Program-made: the position numbers and the translations under genes | The notes under the pieces: model-generated | What the model was told of the DNA's origin: nothing | Database searches by the model: none | What the model saw: the letters and a program-made list of their open reading frames with translations, nothing else | Part shown: positions 63,238-64,000 of the stretch, piece by piece | How the letters are laid out: each line of letters opens with the position of its first letter | How positions within the stretch are numbered: the first letter of the stretch is position 1 | Assembly (NCBI RefSeq): GCF_000711225.1 | Contig: NZ_JOMG01000002.1 | Span: 1,748,501 to 1,812,500 of the forward strand | Origin: Pelobacter seleniigenes DSM 18267 | GTDB taxonomy: Bacteria > Desulfobacterota > Desulfuromonadia > Desulfuromonadales > Geopsychrobacteraceae | Length of the DNA: 64,000 nucleotides | Direction of reading: 5' to 3'

Positions 63238-63747
63238 ATGACAGAAAACACCGAGCAGGTTCAAGAACAGGTCGAAGAGCAGGAAGTCGATCTGACCGCA
63301 GCAAATGAGGTTATCGACAAGTATCTGGACATGCATGGCAACCTGATGCCAGTTTTGCAGGGCATTCAGGAAGCCTATGGTTATGTTCCGGAAGAGACTG
63401 TTCACCTTGCTGCCGAGCGTCTGAATGTCTATGCCAGCCAGATTTACGGAGTGCTGACTTTTTACGCGCAGTTCCATCTCAAACCGCGGGGTAAATATAT
63501 CATCCGGGTCTGTATGGGAACAGCCTGCCACGTCAAGGGGGCCGGCCGGATCGGCGAGACCCTCAAGGACCGGCTTGGAGTCGCCCATGCGGAAACCACT
63601 CCTGACCTGAAATTTACTGCCGAATATGTGGCCTGTATCGGTGCCTGCGGGATGGCCCCGGTCATCATGGTCAATGATGCGACTTACGGCAGTATGACAG
63701 TGCAGAAGATGGATGAAGTTATCGCTAAATATCAGGCTATGGACTGA
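63238..63747 (+). CDS. nuoE: NADH:quinone oxidoreductase subunit E
   Basis: This encodes 169 residues from ATG 63238 (AAGAGGACGTT before it; an in-frame ATG at 63223 is less well placed). The 2Fe-2S ligands are C92 and C97 in VCMGTACHVKGA and C133 and C137 in CIGACGMAP. It has a thioredoxin-like fold and forms the NADH-dehydrogenase part with NuoF. An acidic Glu-rich N-terminus (about 20 residues) is an addition beyond the core. Confidence 0.95.
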   Translation: MTENTEQVQEQVEEQEVDLTAANEVIDKYLDMHGNLMPVLQGIQEAYGYVPEETVHLAAERLNVYASQIYGVLTFYAQFHLKPRGKYIIRVCMGTACHVKGAGRIGETLKDRLGVAHAETTPDLKFTAEYVACIGACGMAPVIMVNDATYGSMTVQKMDEVIAKYQAMD

Positions 63748-63786
63748 TTCAAGTTATACACCGTACTCGGTATTGAGGAAGGCTTT

Positions 63787-64000
63787 ATGTCCGAAACTGC
63801 TGAAAACATGAAAGTTCTGATCTGTACTGGGACCGGGGGTCTGGCCTCCGGCGCAGCAGATGTGGTCGCCGCTTTCGAAGCGGAATTTGAAAAGCAGGGT
63901 GTCGCCGGAAAAATCGGCAAAGCCTGTGATGTCAACGGTACCGGTTGCCGTGGACTGTGCGCCAATGATGTGCTGGTGGACGTCTGCATGCCCGGTCAGG
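63787..64000 (+). CDS. nuoF: NADH:quinone oxidoreductase subunit F, N-terminal part
   Basis: Starts at ATG 63787 behind GAGGAAGG and runs off the window; 71 residues are visible. They begin MSETAENMKVLICTGTGGLA and contain cysteines at 13, 47, 54, 58 and 67 (GTGCRGLCANDVLVDVC), the pattern of a thioredoxin-like 2Fe-2S domain. This N-terminal extension is known from bidirectional hydrogenase HoxF/HndC-like and some anaerobe NuoF proteins, and is missing in E. coli NuoF. The FMN/NADH core would follow outside the window. Confidence 0.87.
   Translation, partial: MSETAENMKVLICTGTGGLASGAADVVAAFEAEFEKQGVAGKIGKACDVNGTGCRGLCANDVLVDVCMPGQ

Overview
The window looks like a chromosomal segment of a Desulfuromonadales-type (Geobacter/Desulfuromonas/Pelobacter-like) anaerobe. 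The reasons are the many CxxCH multiheme cytochromes with NapC/NirT, CbcL-like and Hmc/NrfD-like quinol-linked modules, an F0 operon (atpZ-atpI-atpB-atpE) apart from the F1 genes, a nuo operon with separate nuoC and nuoD, several NtrC-type sigma-54 regulators, and moderately high GC. No rRNA, tRNA, CRISPR array or complete transposase gene was seen. This taxonomic reading is inference.

Layout. 1-7.2 kb: end of a TorD-like chaperone gene, then an envelope-lipid cluster (two PAP2 phosphatases, a GT39/ArnT-like glycosyltransferase, a LAB_N protein, a membrane protein that appears frameshifted) and a lytic transglycosylase. 7.3-12.7 kb: a small putative secreted protein and a Gld-type ABC system (ATPase, fused GldF-GldG, DUF4340). 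A pair of 180-bp inverted, about 96% identical palindromic elements (2620-2799 and 12777-12956) brackets 2.8-12.8 kb. 13-20 kb: a six-gene Bat operon (MoxR, DUF58, DUF4381, BatA, a BatB-BatC fusion, BatD). 20.6-22.4 kb: poxB.

22.4-29.4 kb: a minus-strand group (heme-sensor histidine kinase, sigma-54 regulator, ABC exporter) diverges from a NapC-type tetraheme cytochrome and an octaheme HAO-family protein. A good sigma-54 promoter lies in front of the cytochromes. 29.4-34.2 kb: two MBL-fold paralogues around an MFS gene, and a FadL porin. 34.4-37.6 kb: hemL and the F0 genes. 37.9-41.7 kb: a nine-heme cytochrome c/b fusion (CbcL-like), a small membrane protein and an ImcH-like NapC/NirT cytochrome. 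42-47.2 kb: a secreted Cache protein, a cysteine hydrolase, a YdcZ transporter, DUF3024, a cysteine-synthase-family enzyme and a UbiD-family decarboxylase.

47.3-56 kb: a second heme-sensor kinase and its sigma-54 regulator diverge, across 1.2 kb of non-coding DNA, from a redox operon: a 52-residue membrane peptide, a pentaheme cytochrome, a TAT-exported four-cluster ferredoxin, an NrfD-like quinol subunit, a kinase-less heme-sensor-like protein and a small membrane protein. 56.1-60.1 kb: DUF2721, a methyltransferase, a second ABC exporter and hslO. 60.6-64 kb: nuoA-nuoF, with nuoF cut by the window edge.

The main theme is respiratory electron flow through menaquinone. Nuo and PoxB put electrons in. 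CbcL-like, ImcH-like, NapC-like and NrfD-like modules take them out toward periplasmic cytochromes. Two covalent-heme sensor/sigma-54 systems probably tune two of these exits. The best candidate for something undescribed is the 47.3-56 kb locus, where a sensor kinase and a kinase-less protein share an uncommon CX4CH motif in the same NEPxCxxxxCHFH setting.
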